64,000 bases of DNA, taken from the NCBI GenBank assembly GCA_947494705.1, contig CANLVN010000001.1, positions 434,001 to 498,000 on the forward strand, read 5' to 3'. Numbering within the stretch: position 1 is the stretch's first letter; every line of letters starts with the position of its first letter. The notes under the pieces are model-generated. The model did no database searches. It was not told the origin of the DNA and saw only the letters and a list, made by a program, of their open reading frames with translations. The DNA is from an uncultured Erythrobacter sp. (GTDB lineage: Bacteria > Pseudomonadota > Alphaproteobacteria > Sphingomonadales > Sphingomonadaceae). The position numbers and the translations under genes are program-made. Shown here piece after piece: positions 1 through 10,452 of the stretch.

Positions 1-2668
1 TCAGGTAAAGCAGCAGGAATATGATCGCGAGCGTAGCCGGAACGACGATCTGCAGACGTTCGTAGGCCCGCGTGAGATATTCAAACTGCCCGGCATAGGA
101 CAGGCTGACGCCCGGAGGCAGATCGACCTCGGCCGCGATAACCTCCTGCAGATCGCCAACCACAGAAGACAGATCGCGCCCGCGCACATCGATATAGACA
201 TAGCTTGTGGGACGGCCCTGTTCGCTCTTGAGCATGGGCGGGCCGCTGGTCACACGCACCTGCGCAACGGTACCAAGCGTGATCTGCTGACCAGACGGGG
301 TCAGCACCGGCAGATTGCGCAGCTCGTCGACACTGTCGCGGATCTCGCGCGGATAGCGAACATTGATCGGGTATCTTGCGAGGCCTTCGACTGTACGGGC
401 CACATTGGCACCGCCAATTGCGCCGGAGACGATCTGCTGCACGTCGGCGATGTTGAGACCGTAGCGGGCCGCTTCCAGCCGGTCGATATCGACATCGACA
501 TAGCGGCCTCCCGACAGCCTTTCAGCCAGCGCAGAACTGACGCCGGGAATGTTCTTTGCCGCCTGTTCGATCTGGAGCGCGACGCGTTCCAGCTCGCCGA
601 GATCTTCGCCCGAAACCTTGACCCCGATCGGGCTCTTGATCCCGGTTGCGAGCATGTCGATCCGGTTGCGGATCGGCGGCACCCAGACATTGGCAAGGCC
701 AGGCACCTGCACGGCGCGGTCCAGTTCCTCGACCAGCATATCCGGTGTCATGCCCTCGCGCCACTCATCGCGTGGTTTGAAGCGGATGGTCGTCTCGAAC
801 ATTGTGAGAGGGGCGGGATCGGTGGCGGTATCGGCGCGCCCGGCCTTGCCGAACACGGTTTCGACTTCCGGTACGGTCATGATCAGCCGGTCGGTGCGCT
901 GTAGCAGCGCTGACGCCTCTCCGGGAGACAATCCAGGCAGGGCGCTGGGCATGTAGAGCAGGTCGCCTTCGTCGAGCGGCGGCAGGAATTCGCCGCCAAG
1001 CCGCGAGAAGGGAACGAGCGTGGTCAGGAAGACCAGCCCAGCGATGACCAAAGCGGTCTTCGGGCGGCGCATCACCCAGTCTAGCCCGGGCCGATAGGCC
1101 CGGGTCAGCACGCGATTGACCGGGTTGCTGTCCTCTGCCGGAATCTTTCCGCGCACCAGCCATCCCATCAGCACCGGAACCAGAGTGATCGACAGGATCG
1201 CAGCAGCCGCCATGGCATAGGTCTTGGTAAAGGCCAGCGGTGCGAACAGCCGTCCCTCCTGCGCCTGCAAGGTGAACACCGGCAGAAACGACAAGGTGAT
1301 GATCAGCAGGCTGAAAAACAGCGCCGGGCCGACTTCCTTCGAGGCATCCGCGACGATCCGCCAGCGCTCCTGGACGGACAGAACCGTGTCAGGGTTCTCC
1401 TCGGCCCAGCGCTCCAGATGCTTGTGGGCGTTCTCGATCATCACCACCGCAGCATCGACCATCGCGCCGACCGCGATGGCGATCCCGCCAAGAGACATGA
1501 TGTTCGCGTTTACGCCCTGAAAGCGCATCACGATGAAGGCCGCGAGCACGCCGAGCGGAAGGGTGACGACCGCGACGAGTGCCGAGCGCGCGTGCCACAG
1601 GAACAGCAGGCACACCAGGGCAACGACAATGAATTCCTCGATGAGCTTGGAGGTCAGGTTTTCGACCGAAGCATCGATCAATTGCGAACGGTCGTAGGTG
1701 GTGACGATCTCGACCCCTTCGGGCAGGCTTGCCTGCAATTGTTCGAGCTTCGCTTCGACCGCCGCAATTGCGCTGCGCGCATCGGCGCCCTGGCGCAGAA
1801 TGACGATACCGCCGGCAACCTCGCCTTCGCCGTTGAGTTCCGCAATGCCGCGCCGCAGCTCCGGGCCGATCTGGATATTGGCCACATCGTCCAGCGTTAC
1901 CGGAGTGCCGCCCGCTTCGGCGCGCAAGGGTATGCTGCGAAAATCCGCCAGCGTGCCGAGATAGCCCGAGGCACGGACCATATATTCGGCCTCGCCCATT
2001 TCGACGATAGAGCCCCCGGTTTCCTGATTGCCTGCCTGCACCGCGCGGACCACTTGCGCGTGCGTCACGCCCAGCGAAGCCATGCGATAGGGGTCGAGCA
2101 CGATCTGGTACTGCTTGACCATGCCGCCCACGCTGGCGACTTCGGCGATGCCGGGAATGGTTTTCAGCTCGTAGCGCAGGAACCAGTCCTGCAGGCTCCT
2201 GAGCCCGGCCAAGTCGTGACCGCCGCTGCGGTCGACCAGCGCATATTCGTAGATCCAGCCCACCCCGGTTGCATCAGGGCCGAGTGTGCTCTGAACCCCG
2301 TCGGGCAAGCGGTTCTGGACCTGGTTCAGATACTCCAGAACGCGAGAGCGCGCCCAGTAGAGGTCGGTCCCGTCCTCGAAGATCACATAGACGTAGCTGT
2401 CTCCGAAAAAGGAATAGCCGCGCACGGTCTTGGCACCGGGGACCGACAGCATGGTCGTGGCCATCGGATAGGTCACCTGGTCCTCGACGATACGGGGCGC
2501 CTGACCTGGATAGTTCGAGCGGATCACCACCTGTACATCGGAAAGGTCCGGCAGGGCATCGACGGGCGTCGTCCGTACCGCCCAGAAACCGGCCAGCGCC
2601 AACCCGATCGCTGCCAGCACCACGAAAAAGCGGTTGGCGATCGAGCTATCGATGATGCGCGCGATCAT
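1..2668 (-). CDS. cusA: CusA-type Cu(I)/Ag(I) RND efflux pump, C-terminus outside window
   Basis: Inner-membrane proton-driven pump of the CusCBA tripartite complex, exporting Cu(I)/Ag(I) across the outer membrane. The frame is open from an ATG at 2668 to the window edge, giving 889 residues of about 1,040. My translation has Met at 573, 623 and 672, the residues and numbering of the metal-binding triad of E. coli CusA, and Asp405 in the GAMVDAA segment of TM4, a proton-relay position. The N-terminus ([20 protein letters not shown]) is a normal first membrane helix. The start overlaps the cusB stop as ATGA, so translation is probably coupled. The three Met residues favour Cu/Ag over Zn/Co. 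No frameshift was seen in the visible part. Confidence 0.95.
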   Translation of the reverse strand, partial: MIARIIDSSIANRFFVVLAAIGLALAGFWAVRTTPVDALPDLSDVQVVIRSNYPGQAPRIVEDQVTYPMATTMLSVPGAKTVRGYSFFGDSYVYVIFEDGTDLYWARSRVLEYLNQVQNRLPDGVQSTLGPDATGVGWIYEYALVDRSGGHDLAGLRSLQDWFLRYELKTIPGIAEVASVGGMVKQYQIVLDPYRMASLGVTHAQVVRAVQAGNQETGGSIVEMGEAEYMVRASGYLGTLADFRSIPLRAEAGGTPVTLDDVANIQIGPELRRGIAELNGEGEVAGGIVILRQGADARSAIAAVEAKLEQLQASLPEGVEIVTTYDRSQLIDASVENLTSKLIEEFIVVALVCLLFLWHARSALVAVVTLPLGVLAAFIVMRFQGVNANIMSLGGIAIAVGAMVDAAVVMIENAHKHLERWAEENPDTVLSVQERWRIVADASKEVGPALFFSLLIITLSFLPVFTLQAQEGRLFAPLAFTKTYAMAAAAILSITLVPVLMGWLVRGKIPAEDSNPVNRVLTRAYRPGLDWVMRRPKTALVIAGLVFLTTLVPFSRLGGEFLPPLDEGDLLYMPSALPGLSPGEASALLQRTDRLIMTVPEVETVFGKAGRADTATDPAPLTMFETTIRFKPRDEWREGMTPDMLVEELDRAVQVPGLANVWVPPIRNRIDMLATGIKSPIGVKVSGEDLGELERVALQIEQAAKNIPGVSSALAERLSGGRYVDVDIDRLEAARYGLNIADVQQIVSGAIGGANVARTVEGLARYPINVRYPREIRDSVDELRNLPVLTPSGQQITLGTVAQVRVTSGPPMLKSEQGRPTSYVYIDVRGRDLSSVVGDLQEVIAAEVDLPPGVSLSYAGQFEYLTRAYERLQIVVPATLAIIFLLLYL

Positions 2669-4173
2669 TGGCCGATTTTCCGGATCGAGACGATGCGCGG
2701 CCCCGTACTGGCTTGCACAAATGTGAAGGAGACCCGGTCGCCGCGCGCAAAACCGCGCAGCTGTTCCGGTCCTTCGCTGGCAAAGGGCATGGTCATTGCC
2801 GGCCATTCGAGCGCAGGCACCGGACCGTGGCGCAAGGTCACGCTGTTGGCGTTTATGCGCTCGATCGTCCCGGTCGCGCGATAAGTCTGCGGTTCATCTG
2901 CATCGTCCGACCCTCGGTCTTCGCTCGCACCGGATGGTGCCTGATCGACGGGACGCACGTCGATGCCCGCAAGGCTGGCTTCGGAATCGAGCAGGAACTG
3001 GCCCGAGGTGACCACTCTCTCTCCTGCAGCCAGCCCGGCAAGGACTTCGGTCCGTCCGTTCGCTTCGCGGCCGATACGGATTTCGGCGGGCCGATAGCCG
3101 CCACCTCCCTGCGCGATCATCGCCAGGGTCCGCTCGCCGGTGCGAATGACAGCTTCCGAAGGGACCAGCAGCGCTTCGCGCCGTTCAGGCGCGAGCATCA
3201 CTTGGGCAAACATTCCCGGCTTGAGCCGCAGGCCCGGATTGGGCATCGCTGCCCGCACGGTTATCGTGCGGCTCGCATCTTGCGCGCTCGGCAGAATGGC
3301 GATGATGCGTCCGGCAAACCGTTCGCCGGGAAAGGCAGTGAGCGTGGCGCTCACCGGCTGCCCGACACGCGCGTTGCCAGCCAGTGCCTCGGGTACCGCC
3401 GCCTCGAGCCAGATCGGACTGTACCCGCTGATCTCGGCCAGCGATTGGCCCGCCGCCACGGTCATGCCCGGCCTTACTGCGAGCGACGTGATCGCGCCCG
3501 ATTGCGGTGCTGTGACGGTGATGATCGTTTGCGGTCTTCCGCTTCGGGTGACCGAGGCGATCATCGAGTCCGGCATGCCAAGCAGCCGCAGGCGCTCGCG
3601 GGCGGCCCGGGTCAACGCTTCGTCGCCGGTTGCGGCAACAGCAAGATACTCGTTTTGTGCGCCGCCCCATTCGGGCACAAGAATGTCGACGATCGGAGCG
3701 CCTCTGGCAATCAGGTCCTGCGGTGCATGGCCGTAGGTCCGCTGAACATAGCCGCCGGCGCGCGGCTGAACGATCGCCATCTCGCTGCCGTTATATGCGA
3801 GCGTGCCGGTGACGCTGATTTCAGGCTCCAGCACGCCATATTCCGCTTCAGCAGTCCGGATCCCGAAATTCTGGACGAGCGTCGAATCGATACTCACACC
3901 CCCGGCGCCCTGCGCGTCGCCGCCCGCGCATTTGGGGACCAGCTGCATGTCCATGAAAGGAGATTTGCCCGGCTCGTCGAAGCGCTGGTCAGGGACCATC
4001 GGATCGTACCAATAGAGCACGTCCTCGCAGCCCGTATCTGTCGCTGCATCGCCGCCGCTCTCGCTGCCGAGCATTGAGAGACCGTAGCCCGCCAACAGAC
4101 TGACCAGAGCAATACCAAGTCCAGCCGCATACATGCGCTGGCGCGGTGTGAATCGTTCGAGCGCGGAGTTCAT
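2665..4173 (-). CDS. cusB: CusB-type membrane fusion protein with N-terminal metal-binding and C-terminal CusF domains
   Basis: Periplasmic adaptor linking CusA to CusC, 502 residues. Residues about 13-35 form a membrane anchor. Residues 49-82 are a heavy-metal-binding segment ([17 protein letters not shown]). The middle holds the barrel-sandwich and hairpin regions. From about 431 there is a fused CusF domain with His449, Trp457, Met460 and Met462, spaced exactly like His36, Trp44, Met47 and Met49 of E. coli CusF. The fusion means the copper chaperone is delivered in cis, and no separate cusF is seen here. ATGA overlaps on both sides place it in a cusC-cusB-cusA operon. Confidence 0.95.
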   Translation of the reverse strand: MNSALERFTPRQRMYAAGLGIALVSLLAGYGLSMLGSESGGDAATDTGCEDVLYWYDPMVPDQRFDEPGKSPFMDMQLVPKCAGGDAQGAGGVSIDSTLVQNFGIRTAEAEYGVLEPEISVTGTLAYNGSEMAIVQPRAGGYVQRTYGHAPQDLIARGAPIVDILVPEWGGAQNEYLAVAATGDEALTRAARERLRLLGMPDSMIASVTRSGRPQTIITVTAPQSGAITSLAVRPGMTVAAGQSLAEISGYSPIWLEAAVPEALAGNARVGQPVSATLTAFPGERFAGRIIAILPSAQDASRTITVRAAMPNPGLRLKPGMFAQVMLAPERREALLVPSEAVIRTGERTLAMIAQGGGGYRPAEIRIGREANGRTEVLAGLAAGERVVTSGQFLLDSEASLAGIDVRPVDQAPSGASEDRGSDDADEPQTYRATGTIERINANSVTLRHGPVPALEWPAMTMPFASEGPEQLRGFARGDRVSFTFVQASTGPRIVSIRKIGQ

Positions 4174-5405
4174 GGCCTGCTCTCCCCGTAGGTCAGTCGC
4201 AGCCTCACCGCCGCCTCGACAGCTGCCTGTTCGCGCTCGAGTATCTCCAGTTCGAGCAGCGCGAGCGCGGATTTCGCCGCAATCACATCGACGAGATCGG
4301 CACGCCCGGCCGCGAAACTCGCTGTATCGAGGTCCGCGCGGTCGCGCGCCAGCGGAAGAAGCTCGTCACGCGCGCGTCCCCATTGCCGCACTGTGCTGCG
4401 CCAGGTTGCCAGATCAGCTTCGAAACCGGCAACCAACGCGCGCCTGCGATCCTCGCGCTCGGCCGATGCGGCAGCGGCTTCGGCTTCGGCAGCGGCAATG
4501 CGCGGATTCTGCCGCCGGTCGGTAAAGATCGGCAGTGTAATGGACCCCATGATCGACACCGCATCGCCGAAATCAGGATTGCGGCGACCATAGGTGACGC
4601 TCACCCCGAAATCGGGTCGTTTCTCGGCGCGTGCGAGCGCGACACCGGCTTCGGCCCGGCCTCGTTCGGCATCGGCCAGCAGGATTTCGGGATTGCTTTC
4701 GAGCTCGAACCGCAGCTGCTCCTCATCGAGGACAGCCGATGGCGCGGCTCCCAAAGCAACCGGATCTGCGAGCGGTATATATCGGGAAATCTGCGCTTGC
4801 GCAGTCTCGCGCTCGGCTTCGATAGCGGTAATCGCGTCTTCAATTCCGAGTAGCTCGCGCCGGATTGCCAGGCTCTCCGCCGGGCGGGCCGACCCCGAAG
4901 CAACTGCACTGTTGGCAACCGGAACGAATGCTCTCAGGTCGTCCAGCGCAGCCTGGGCAAGATCAAGCCGCGCTTGCGCATAATGGAGCCGGACCCAGGC
5001 CGTGCCCGCATCGGCGAGAAGAATACGCTCGGCCATGCCAAGGCGTGCCTCGGCGAGCCGCACTTCCGAACTGGCAACGCCGAACCTCGCCCGTCGACGG
5101 GCGAGATTTGGGATTTCCTGCTCGATACCGATTGCGATCTGCGTGGGGAGTTGCCGGTCTGGGTCGAACGCGGCAGGTCCGGTCACAGGAAGGTTCATGA
5201 TACCTGCGCGTACGCGCGGATCGGGAAGCTCATCCGCCGCTTCCGCTGCCTCGCGCCGCGATTGTACACGCAGCGCGCCAGCTTCCAGAACGGGTTGTTC
5301 GCCTCGTGCTACCGCCAGTATTTCCTCGTATCCGACAGACTGTGCTTGGGCAGTCTGCGCGGCGAGCAGGGCCGAAAACGGCACCCAGCCAATGCGCCAA
5401 TCCAT
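4170..5405 (-). CDS. cusC: CusC/CzcC-type outer membrane efflux protein
   Basis: TolC-family outer membrane channel of the Cus complex, 411 residues. The ATG at 5405 is chosen because it begins a signal peptide (MDWRIGWVPFSALLAAQTAQA); a longer frame up to 5465 would put charged residues in front of it. The rest is rich in Ala/Arg/Glu helices, as expected for two OEP repeats (for example LPDPRVRAGIMNLP and GIEQEIPNLARRRARFG). It is the first RND component of the leftward cus operon and its stop overlaps the cusB start. Metal type is assigned from cusA and cusB. Confidence 0.9.
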   Translation of the reverse strand: MDWRIGWVPFSALLAAQTAQAQSVGYEEILAVARGEQPVLEAGALRVQSRREAAEAADELPDPRVRAGIMNLPVTGPAAFDPDRQLPTQIAIGIEQEIPNLARRRARFGVASSEVRLAEARLGMAERILLADAGTAWVRLHYAQARLDLAQAALDDLRAFVPVANSAVASGSARPAESLAIRRELLGIEDAITAIEAERETAQAQISRYIPLADPVALGAAPSAVLDEEQLRFELESNPEILLADAERGRAEAGVALARAEKRPDFGVSVTYGRRNPDFGDAVSIMGSITLPIFTDRRQNPRIAAAEAEAAAASAEREDRRRALVAGFEADLATWRSTVRQWGRARDELLPLARDRADLDTASFAAGRADLVDVIAAKSALALLELEILEREQAAVEAAVRLRLTYGESRP

Positions 5406-5528
5406 AATTCTTACTCTTTCAAAGCGAGCTGACCGGGAAGGGCCACGGCGCACGCGGGCGAGCAACCGGGCGCTGGGCCTGTTTATCCGTCAAGCTCGCA
5501 AGCGGCGCGATGCACCGCCCGGGAAATG

Positions 5529-5939
5529 CTAGATGGTGAGCTGGGGTTGTGGAGGTGGCGATTCCGGCGGTAGCGGCTGGCTCTCGAGCCTGCTGGCACT
5601 CGCGGAAAGGTACTGAGGCGCAACAAAAAGCGATTCTGTTTGCGCAAGTCCCGCAGCGGTGAGCGCCAGCGGCGGGAGACAATTCATAGCAACAAGACAA
5701 TCGAGTGTCATCTCGCGGCAAGGCCCGTGCTGATCGACCTTGTCCTTATCGGCGATCACCTGCCCGGGCATTGGGTGATTGGGCATGCCTTGCACCATTT
5801 CAGCGCAATCAGTCGTTCCGGCCACTTCAATCTGCGGAACAGCTGCCTGTGCTGCGACCTGCACAAACAGGCCGAAGCTGAAGCAGATCAAAGTAAGAGC
5901 ACGAATATACGTCACCGGTTTGGGATAGTCCGAACGCAT
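5529..5939 (-). CDS. Small secreted Cys/Met/His-containing protein leading the cus operon
   Basis: Unrecognised protein of 136 residues (ATG at 5939; an upstream in-frame ATG at 6002 is less likely because it adds a charged extension). It has a hydrophobic export signal ending near VAAQAA, then a segment with Cys, Met and His (CAEMVQGMPNHPMPG, HGPCREMTLDC) and a Pro-rich C-terminal tail. It lies 123 bp upstream of cusC on the same strand. Position and composition suggest a periplasmic metal-binding accessory, comparable in place to CzcI before czcCBA, but I see no diagnostic domain. A similar small protein precedes the czc operon at 14,234. Confidence 0.65.
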   Translation of the reverse strand: MRSDYPKPVTYIRALTLICFSFGLFVQVAAQAAVPQIEVAGTTDCAEMVQGMPNHPMPGQVIADKDKVDQHGPCREMTLDCLVAMNCLPPLALTAAGLAQTESLFVAPQYLSASASRLESQPLPPESPPPQPQLTI

Positions 5940-6034
5940 ACGACGTGCAAGTCGGTTATCAGGCTGAAGACAAAGGCCAGATTTATGTTTTCGCTTCAGC
6001 AAACCCGAAGCCCAAACCTATTGCCCAAATTTGC

Positions 6035-6478
6035 CTAACAGCAACCTGACTTTGACGCTTCCTCGGTGGGTTCCGATACCTCACGCACCAGATCGCCGGT
6101 CTCTTTTTCGTTCGCATGCCGAGCAATGTCGGCTTGTGAAACGATGCCGCAACATTTGCCACTCTCGTCCACAACAGGAAGCCGCCGAACTTTGTTGTCC
6201 TCCATTTTGCTGCGACAATCATCGACACTCGTGTCGGGTGTCACAGTAATCGGAGAGCTTGTCATCACGTCTTCTACCGACGTGTCAGAAGACTTGCCGT
6301 CTGCAACGCAGCGACAAGCAATGTCACGATCGGTAATCACACCGACAAGTGTGCCGGAATCATCTACAACCGGAATTTCGCCGCAGTCGTTTTTCACCAT
6401 GAGATTAGCGGCCTCCCGTACACTGGTCGAAGGATTGCAGCATGCAGGATTCGAGGTCATCACATTCTTGGCTTCCAT
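6035..6478 (-). CDS. Cysteine-rich two-CBS-domain protein
   Basis: Protein of 147 residues made of two CBS repeats (about residues 5-60 and 70-130; signatures GEIPVVDDSGTLVGVITDRDI and VRRLPVVDESGKCCGIVSQADI, each describing one repeat). CBS pairs usually bind adenine nucleotides and regulate partners. The ATG at 6478 is chosen because GGAGA precedes it; longer starts lack this. It contains ten cysteines, including CC pairs near residue 14, in the second repeat and at the very C-terminus (SGCC), which is unusual for a CBS protein. Its position between metal-efflux genes suggests thiol, redox or metal sensing, but this is inference. Confidence 0.85.
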   Translation of the reverse strand: MEAKNVMTSNPACCNPSTSVREAANLMVKNDCGEIPVVDDSGTLVGVITDRDIACRCVADGKSSDTSVEDVMTSSPITVTPDTSVDDCRSKMEDNKVRRLPVVDESGKCCGIVSQADIARHANEKETGDLVREVSEPTEEASKSGCC

Positions 6479-6908
6479 GATATGTCTCCAATTTCTATTA
6501 AATACCTGAATATTTGCGTACCATTGCAACGGCGAGGCGCCGGATAATGTTCCTCTCGCATTTCCGGATGAAATCGATATGGACGAACGGGCACGGTCAT
6601 GCCGAACGAAAGCTGTAGAATGGCATTCGCCACCTCATGGAAGGCGCTAGCATCTGAATAGGCCTTACCCAGAAGCCCAGGAATACAGAAGTATGGGTCC
6701 GCCGAGAGGCGTGAGGCACAGGCACCGGCCCGCTTCATTGCTCTTCACAGTCTCCGCTGCGATAGCCGCCCTAATGCAAATGTCTGCCCGCTTTATGAAG
6801 AATTCGCGGCCATCTCTCGTCTCAGTCTTCATGATGTTGAAGATCGGGTAGCAGCGATAAGTCACTGCTCTTTCAATAGACCGTGTGCGGGACAATCATC
6901 GAACGCTC
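6479..6908. other. Gene-poor interval between CBS protein and aldehyde dehydrogenase
   Basis: About 430 bp. Only short open frames occur on the minus strand (76 and 92 codons, overlapping in different frames), without convincing ribosome-binding sites or recognisable motifs. They could be the debris of one frameshifted small gene. The left end must hold the CBS gene promoter. Confidence 0.4.
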
Positions 6909-8315
6909 CTATCGATCTGATCGAAAACCACCCTCTGGCCAATTCCAGACGGCCATTTTTTCAAAGCTCATATCCGCCATCGTGTAGGCGATCCCGCCGA
7001 CACCAAGGCCGGAGCGGCGCAGGCCTGCAAAGGGCATCCAGTCCACGCGGAATGCCGTATGGTCGTTCACCATCACAGCCGATCCAGCCAGAGAGCCGAT
7101 GCTATGATTGGCGATTGACAGCCGATCGGTGAATACAGCGGCCTGAAAGGCGTAAGGCAGGGCATTGGCCTGCTCGATAGCCAGGTCGATATCGTCATAG
7201 CCATACACGCAGATCACGGGGCCGAAGATTTCTTGCCGGGACACATTGGCACTTTCGGGAGGATCGAGAATGACGGTCGGAGAGAAAAGAGTGTCACTCA
7301 GACGGCTTCCCCCGCACACCAGGGTGCCGCCTGCTGCGATGGCATCATCGACCCAGCGTTCGACGCGGTCGACTTCCTCCGTCCGGATCAAGGGGCCGCA
7401 TTGGGTTTCAGCAACGGCGGGATCGCCCACGACGAGCTTTTCGGCAGCTCGCCCTAGGTCATTGGCGAAGTCTTTCAATTCTGCAGCAGGGACGAATACG
7501 CGCTGTACGGAAACGCAGACCTGACCCGAATGATAGAACCCGCCTTTGAGCAACGAGGCGATCACTGCTGCGCGCTCCACGCCGCTGTCCACGATTACCG
7601 GCGCCGCACCGCCGTGCTCGAGAGCAATGCGGGTTCCCGGCGCCAGCTTCGAGCGAAGCATCCAGCCGATTTTCGCAGAACCGATGAATGAGAAGAACGC
7701 CGTGCGCGAATCGGTTACCATTCTTTCGGCGATGTCGTTGCCGCAAGGTGCGAACCGGCACCAGGCCTCAGGCAGGCCGGCTTCATGGAGAATGCTCACG
7801 AAGCTCTGGCATGACAGAGGTGTTTCCAGCGCAGGCTTGATAAGAACGGGGCACCCGGCTGCTACCGCCGGTCCAACCTGATGGACGATCAGGTTGAGGG
7901 GGTGATTGAATGCCGAGATCGCCACGACAGGACCGATCGGCTCGCGGAATGTATACGCCGTCCTACCCGCACCCGCTTCTGTCAGGTCCATGGGGATCTC
8001 GTGGCCCCCGCCATCGCTCAGCGCCTGAACGCACAAGTCGACGCTATTGATCGCGCGACCGGCTTCCACCCGCGCATCGACCAGGGGCTTGCCGCCCTCC
8101 CTGACGATCTGGAGAGCCAGTTCTTCGGCTCGTTCGCGCATGATATCCGCCGTTCGCCGGAGGATGGCGATACGCTCATGCACAGCAAGCCAGCAACTGC
8201 GTTCGCGGTGGAGCAACTGCGCTTCATTCAGCCATTCATCGATTTGAGCCCAGTCGACAAGCGCCACTTCTGCAATCGGCGAGCGGTCGAAGGGATTGTG
8301 AACGATCGTTTTCAT
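6909..8315 (-). CDS. NAD(P)-dependent aldehyde dehydrogenase
   Basis: ALDH-superfamily enzyme of 468 residues oxidising an aldehyde to an acid. The catalytic set is complete: Asn137 in the SAFNHPLN segment, Lys160 in LIKPA for the cofactor, Glu233 in ALEHGG and the nucleophile Cys267 in HSGQVCVSVQR. The ATG at 8315 overlaps the stop of the upstream gene as ATGA; longer in-frame starts read an Arg-rich stretch antisense to real sequence and are rejected. Translational coupling with an acetolactate synthase-like enzyme suggests the two act in succession, but the aldehyde cannot be named. Neither gene is an obvious metal-resistance function. Confidence 0.9.
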   Translation of the reverse strand: MKTIVHNPFDRSPIAEVALVDWAQIDEWLNEAQLLHRERSCWLAVHERIAILRRTADIMRERAEELALQIVREGGKPLVDARVEAGRAINSVDLCVQALSDGGGHEIPMDLTEAGAGRTAYTFREPIGPVVAISAFNHPLNLIVHQVGPAVAAGCPVLIKPALETPLSCQSFVSILHEAGLPEAWCRFAPCGNDIAERMVTDSRTAFFSFIGSAKIGWMLRSKLAPGTRIALEHGGAAPVIVDSGVERAAVIASLLKGGFYHSGQVCVSVQRVFVPAAELKDFANDLGRAAEKLVVGDPAVAETQCGPLIRTEEVDRVERWVDDAIAAGGTLVCGGSRLSDTLFSPTVILDPPESANVSRQEIFGPVICVYGYDDIDLAIEQANALPYAFQAAVFTDRLSIANHSIGSLAGSAVMVNDHTAFRVDWMPFAGLRRSGLGVGGIAYTMADMSFEKMAVWNWPEGGFRSDR

Positions 8316-9952
8316 AGCTCGCACACCTTCGCGCCGAGTTCGTCGATCAGCACTTTCTTGTTTTCGGAATAGTCGACGGGCAGGTCGACAAGGTGCACGC
8401 CGCCAGCCTCGAATGCGGCGTTCAGGACCGAAACCAGATCCGCGCTTCGCTCGACACGGTGGCCGGTCGCTCCATAGCTCTTGGCATAAGTGACAAAGTC
8501 GGGATTGGAAAAGGTCAGGCCGTAGTCCGGAAAGCCGAGCTGGCCCTGCTTCCACCGGATCATGCCGTATGCCGCGTCGTTCAGGATGAGCACGACGAGG
8601 TTCAGGCCAAGCCTGACGGCCGTTTCCAGTTCCTGCGAGTTCATCATGAACCCGCCATCGCCGCACACCGCGAGAACCCTGCGCCCGGGCGTGAGAATCG
8701 CCGCCATCATGGCGGATGGAAGGCCCGCGCCCATCGTCGCCAATGCATTGTCGAGCAGAATGGTGCCAGGCTCATGAGCGATGTAGTTTCTAGCGAACCA
8801 GATCTTGTAGATGCCGTTGTCGAGCGCGACGATATCATCGCGTGCCATTACGCTGCGAACGTCGGCAACGACGCGTTGGGGAACCATTGGAAAACGGTCG
8901 TCGTCGCTGGTTTCGGAAATGTGCGAAGCAATCTCGTGATGCAGGGCGGTGTAGTAGCTGCGATCACACTGCAAGTTGCCATCCAAACGGTTTCCCAGCC
9001 GCTCGACCGAACCGGCAATGTCACCGATGACTTCCAGCTGCGGGAAATAGACCTGATCGACTTCGGCCGCCTTGTAATTGATATGAATGACAGTCTGACC
9101 GTCCGGCTCCATGAAGAATGGCGGCTTCTCCACCACGTCGTGACCGATATTGACGATCAGATCGGCCTTCTCGATCGCGCAGTGAACATAATCGTCCGAA
9201 GATAGGGCCGCGGTGCCCAGATAGAGTTCGCTATCTTCGTCGACCACGCCCTTGCCCATCTGGGTGTCGAAAAAGGGAAAACCGGTATCGGACACGAATT
9301 TCCGCAGCGCCTTCGAAGCGCGGCGGCGGTTTGCTCCGGCTCCGATTAGCAGCAGTGGCCGCTCAGCCGCGATGATCCGCTCGGCCGCTTCGTCGAGCGC
9401 CGCATCTCCGGCGACCGCATAACGCCTTTGATGCGGCGGTATGACCGGTTCGATCGTTTCCTCTTCAGCAATATCTTCCGGAAGCTCGAGCAGCACAGCG
9501 CCCGGTCTTTCTTCCTGAGCAAGTCGGAAACCTTCGCGAACGAGCGAGGGGATGCGATTGCCGTTCACGATCTGGGTCGAAGCCTTGCATAGCGGAGTAA
9601 ACAGCGAAACAACGTCGACAATTTGGAACTGCGCCTGTTTCGATGTCTTTATCGGTTTCTGCCCGGTGATGATGATGAGCGGAAAGGCCCCGAGCGCGGC
9701 ATAGGCCGCCGGAGTTGTCAGGTTCGTCGCACCAGGCCCGAGAGTTGCGAGGCAAACCCCCGCCTTGCCGGTCAGACGGCCATAGGTCGCCGCCATAAAG
9801 CCCGCACCTTGCTCATGGCGCGTCAATACCAATTCGATTGAGGACGTGCGCAGGGATTCCAGCAGGTCGAGGTTTTCTTCGCCGGGAACGGCAAAGATGT
9901 ATTCCACCTTTTCAGCCTCTAATGCAGCGATAAACAAGTCAGAGGCTTTCAT
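8312..9952 (-). CDS. Thiamine-diphosphate enzyme, acetolactate synthase large-subunit-like
   Basis: ThDP-dependent enzyme of 546 residues with the three-domain layout of acetohydroxyacid synthases. Glu47 in LTRHEQGAGF is the residue that activates ThDP. The C-terminal domain has the ThDP/Mg motif starting CGDGGFMMNS and ending in LILND. The ATG at 9952 follows an AAGGGAA site. No small regulatory subunit is next to it, so a catabolic acetolactate synthase or another 2-keto-acid lyase/carboligase is as likely as a branched-chain biosynthetic enzyme. It forms a two-gene operon with the aldehyde dehydrogenase through an ATGA overlap. Confidence 0.88.
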   Translation of the reverse strand: MKASDLFIAALEAEKVEYIFAVPGEENLDLLESLRTSSIELVLTRHEQGAGFMAATYGRLTGKAGVCLATLGPGATNLTTPAAYAALGAFPLIIITGQKPIKTSKQAQFQIVDVVSLFTPLCKASTQIVNGNRIPSLVREGFRLAQEERPGAVLLELPEDIAEEETIEPVIPPHQRRYAVAGDAALDEAAERIIAAERPLLLIGAGANRRRASKALRKFVSDTGFPFFDTQMGKGVVDEDSELYLGTAALSSDDYVHCAIEKADLIVNIGHDVVEKPPFFMEPDGQTVIHINYKAAEVDQVYFPQLEVIGDIAGSVERLGNRLDGNLQCDRSYYTALHHEIASHISETSDDDRFPMVPQRVVADVRSVMARDDIVALDNGIYKIWFARNYIAHEPGTILLDNALATMGAGLPSAMMAAILTPGRRVLAVCGDGGFMMNSQELETAVRLGLNLVVLILNDAAYGMIRWKQGQLGFPDYGLTFSNPDFVTYAKSYGATGHRVERSADLVSVLNAAFEAGGVHLVDLPVDYSENKKVLIDELGAKVCEL

Positions 9953-10452
9953 TTTCGATATTCCCTTTTCAGAAGCATGAATGCCCTACGGCAATGCTTT
10001 CTCACTACAACCGCAAAGAGAGTCACAGACGCAAGGAGCCTCGCCTCATTCGCACCATGCCGTTCAGCGAATGTTCTGAAATGCGCGTAGCCGCAAAAAG
10101 TATCCTAAAAACATGACCTTTGGATTTGGCAAGAAGGTAGGGACTCCGTTTCTTGACATTCCCACCGCCGCAGTATGAGTCCGCGATCCACCTCGTGTGC
10201 CCCCACGCGAAACCGGTGCAATTTGCGACATCGGCGAAAATGTTTTGCTTGCCCATCAAGGCATGGCGGAGACAGATATTTTCCCGCGCTGGGATCACGT
10301 GCCGATGACATTCGGATGCCTGAATGGCTGGGCCAGTGATCGGCGGGACAGTTGACCTCTCTGCATTGACATGATCGATGAGTACCGGGCCCAGACCTGA
10401 TTTCTATCGTCCAGAGAATCAGAGATATCTGCCGATCATCCAAGGAACCAAT
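9953..10452. other. 500-bp non-coding interval between the leftward ALS-like gene and lspA
   Basis: No convincing gene on either strand. Open frames of 70-112 codons on the minus strand have no ribosome-binding site or recognisable motif. The interval must contain the promoters of both flanking divergent genes. A TTGACA box occurs near 10,154 with a TATGAG about 15 bp further, a suboptimal spacing. No clear MerR-type dyad was seen before lspA. Confidence 0.4.

Noticed and set aside
1418..2884. Long plus-strand open frame (488 codons) opposite cusA
   Set aside because: Antisense shadow of cusA, whose minus-strand translation matches CusA with all key residues. The opposite frame is low-complexity Arg/His-rich without motifs.
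2668..4077. Plus-strand open frame of 469 codons opposite cusB
   Set aside because: Antisense of the well-supported membrane fusion protein gene.
10023..10443. Two minus-strand open frames (91 and 112 codons) before lspA
   Set aside because: Overlapping frames without ribosome-binding sites or family features; treated as non-coding.
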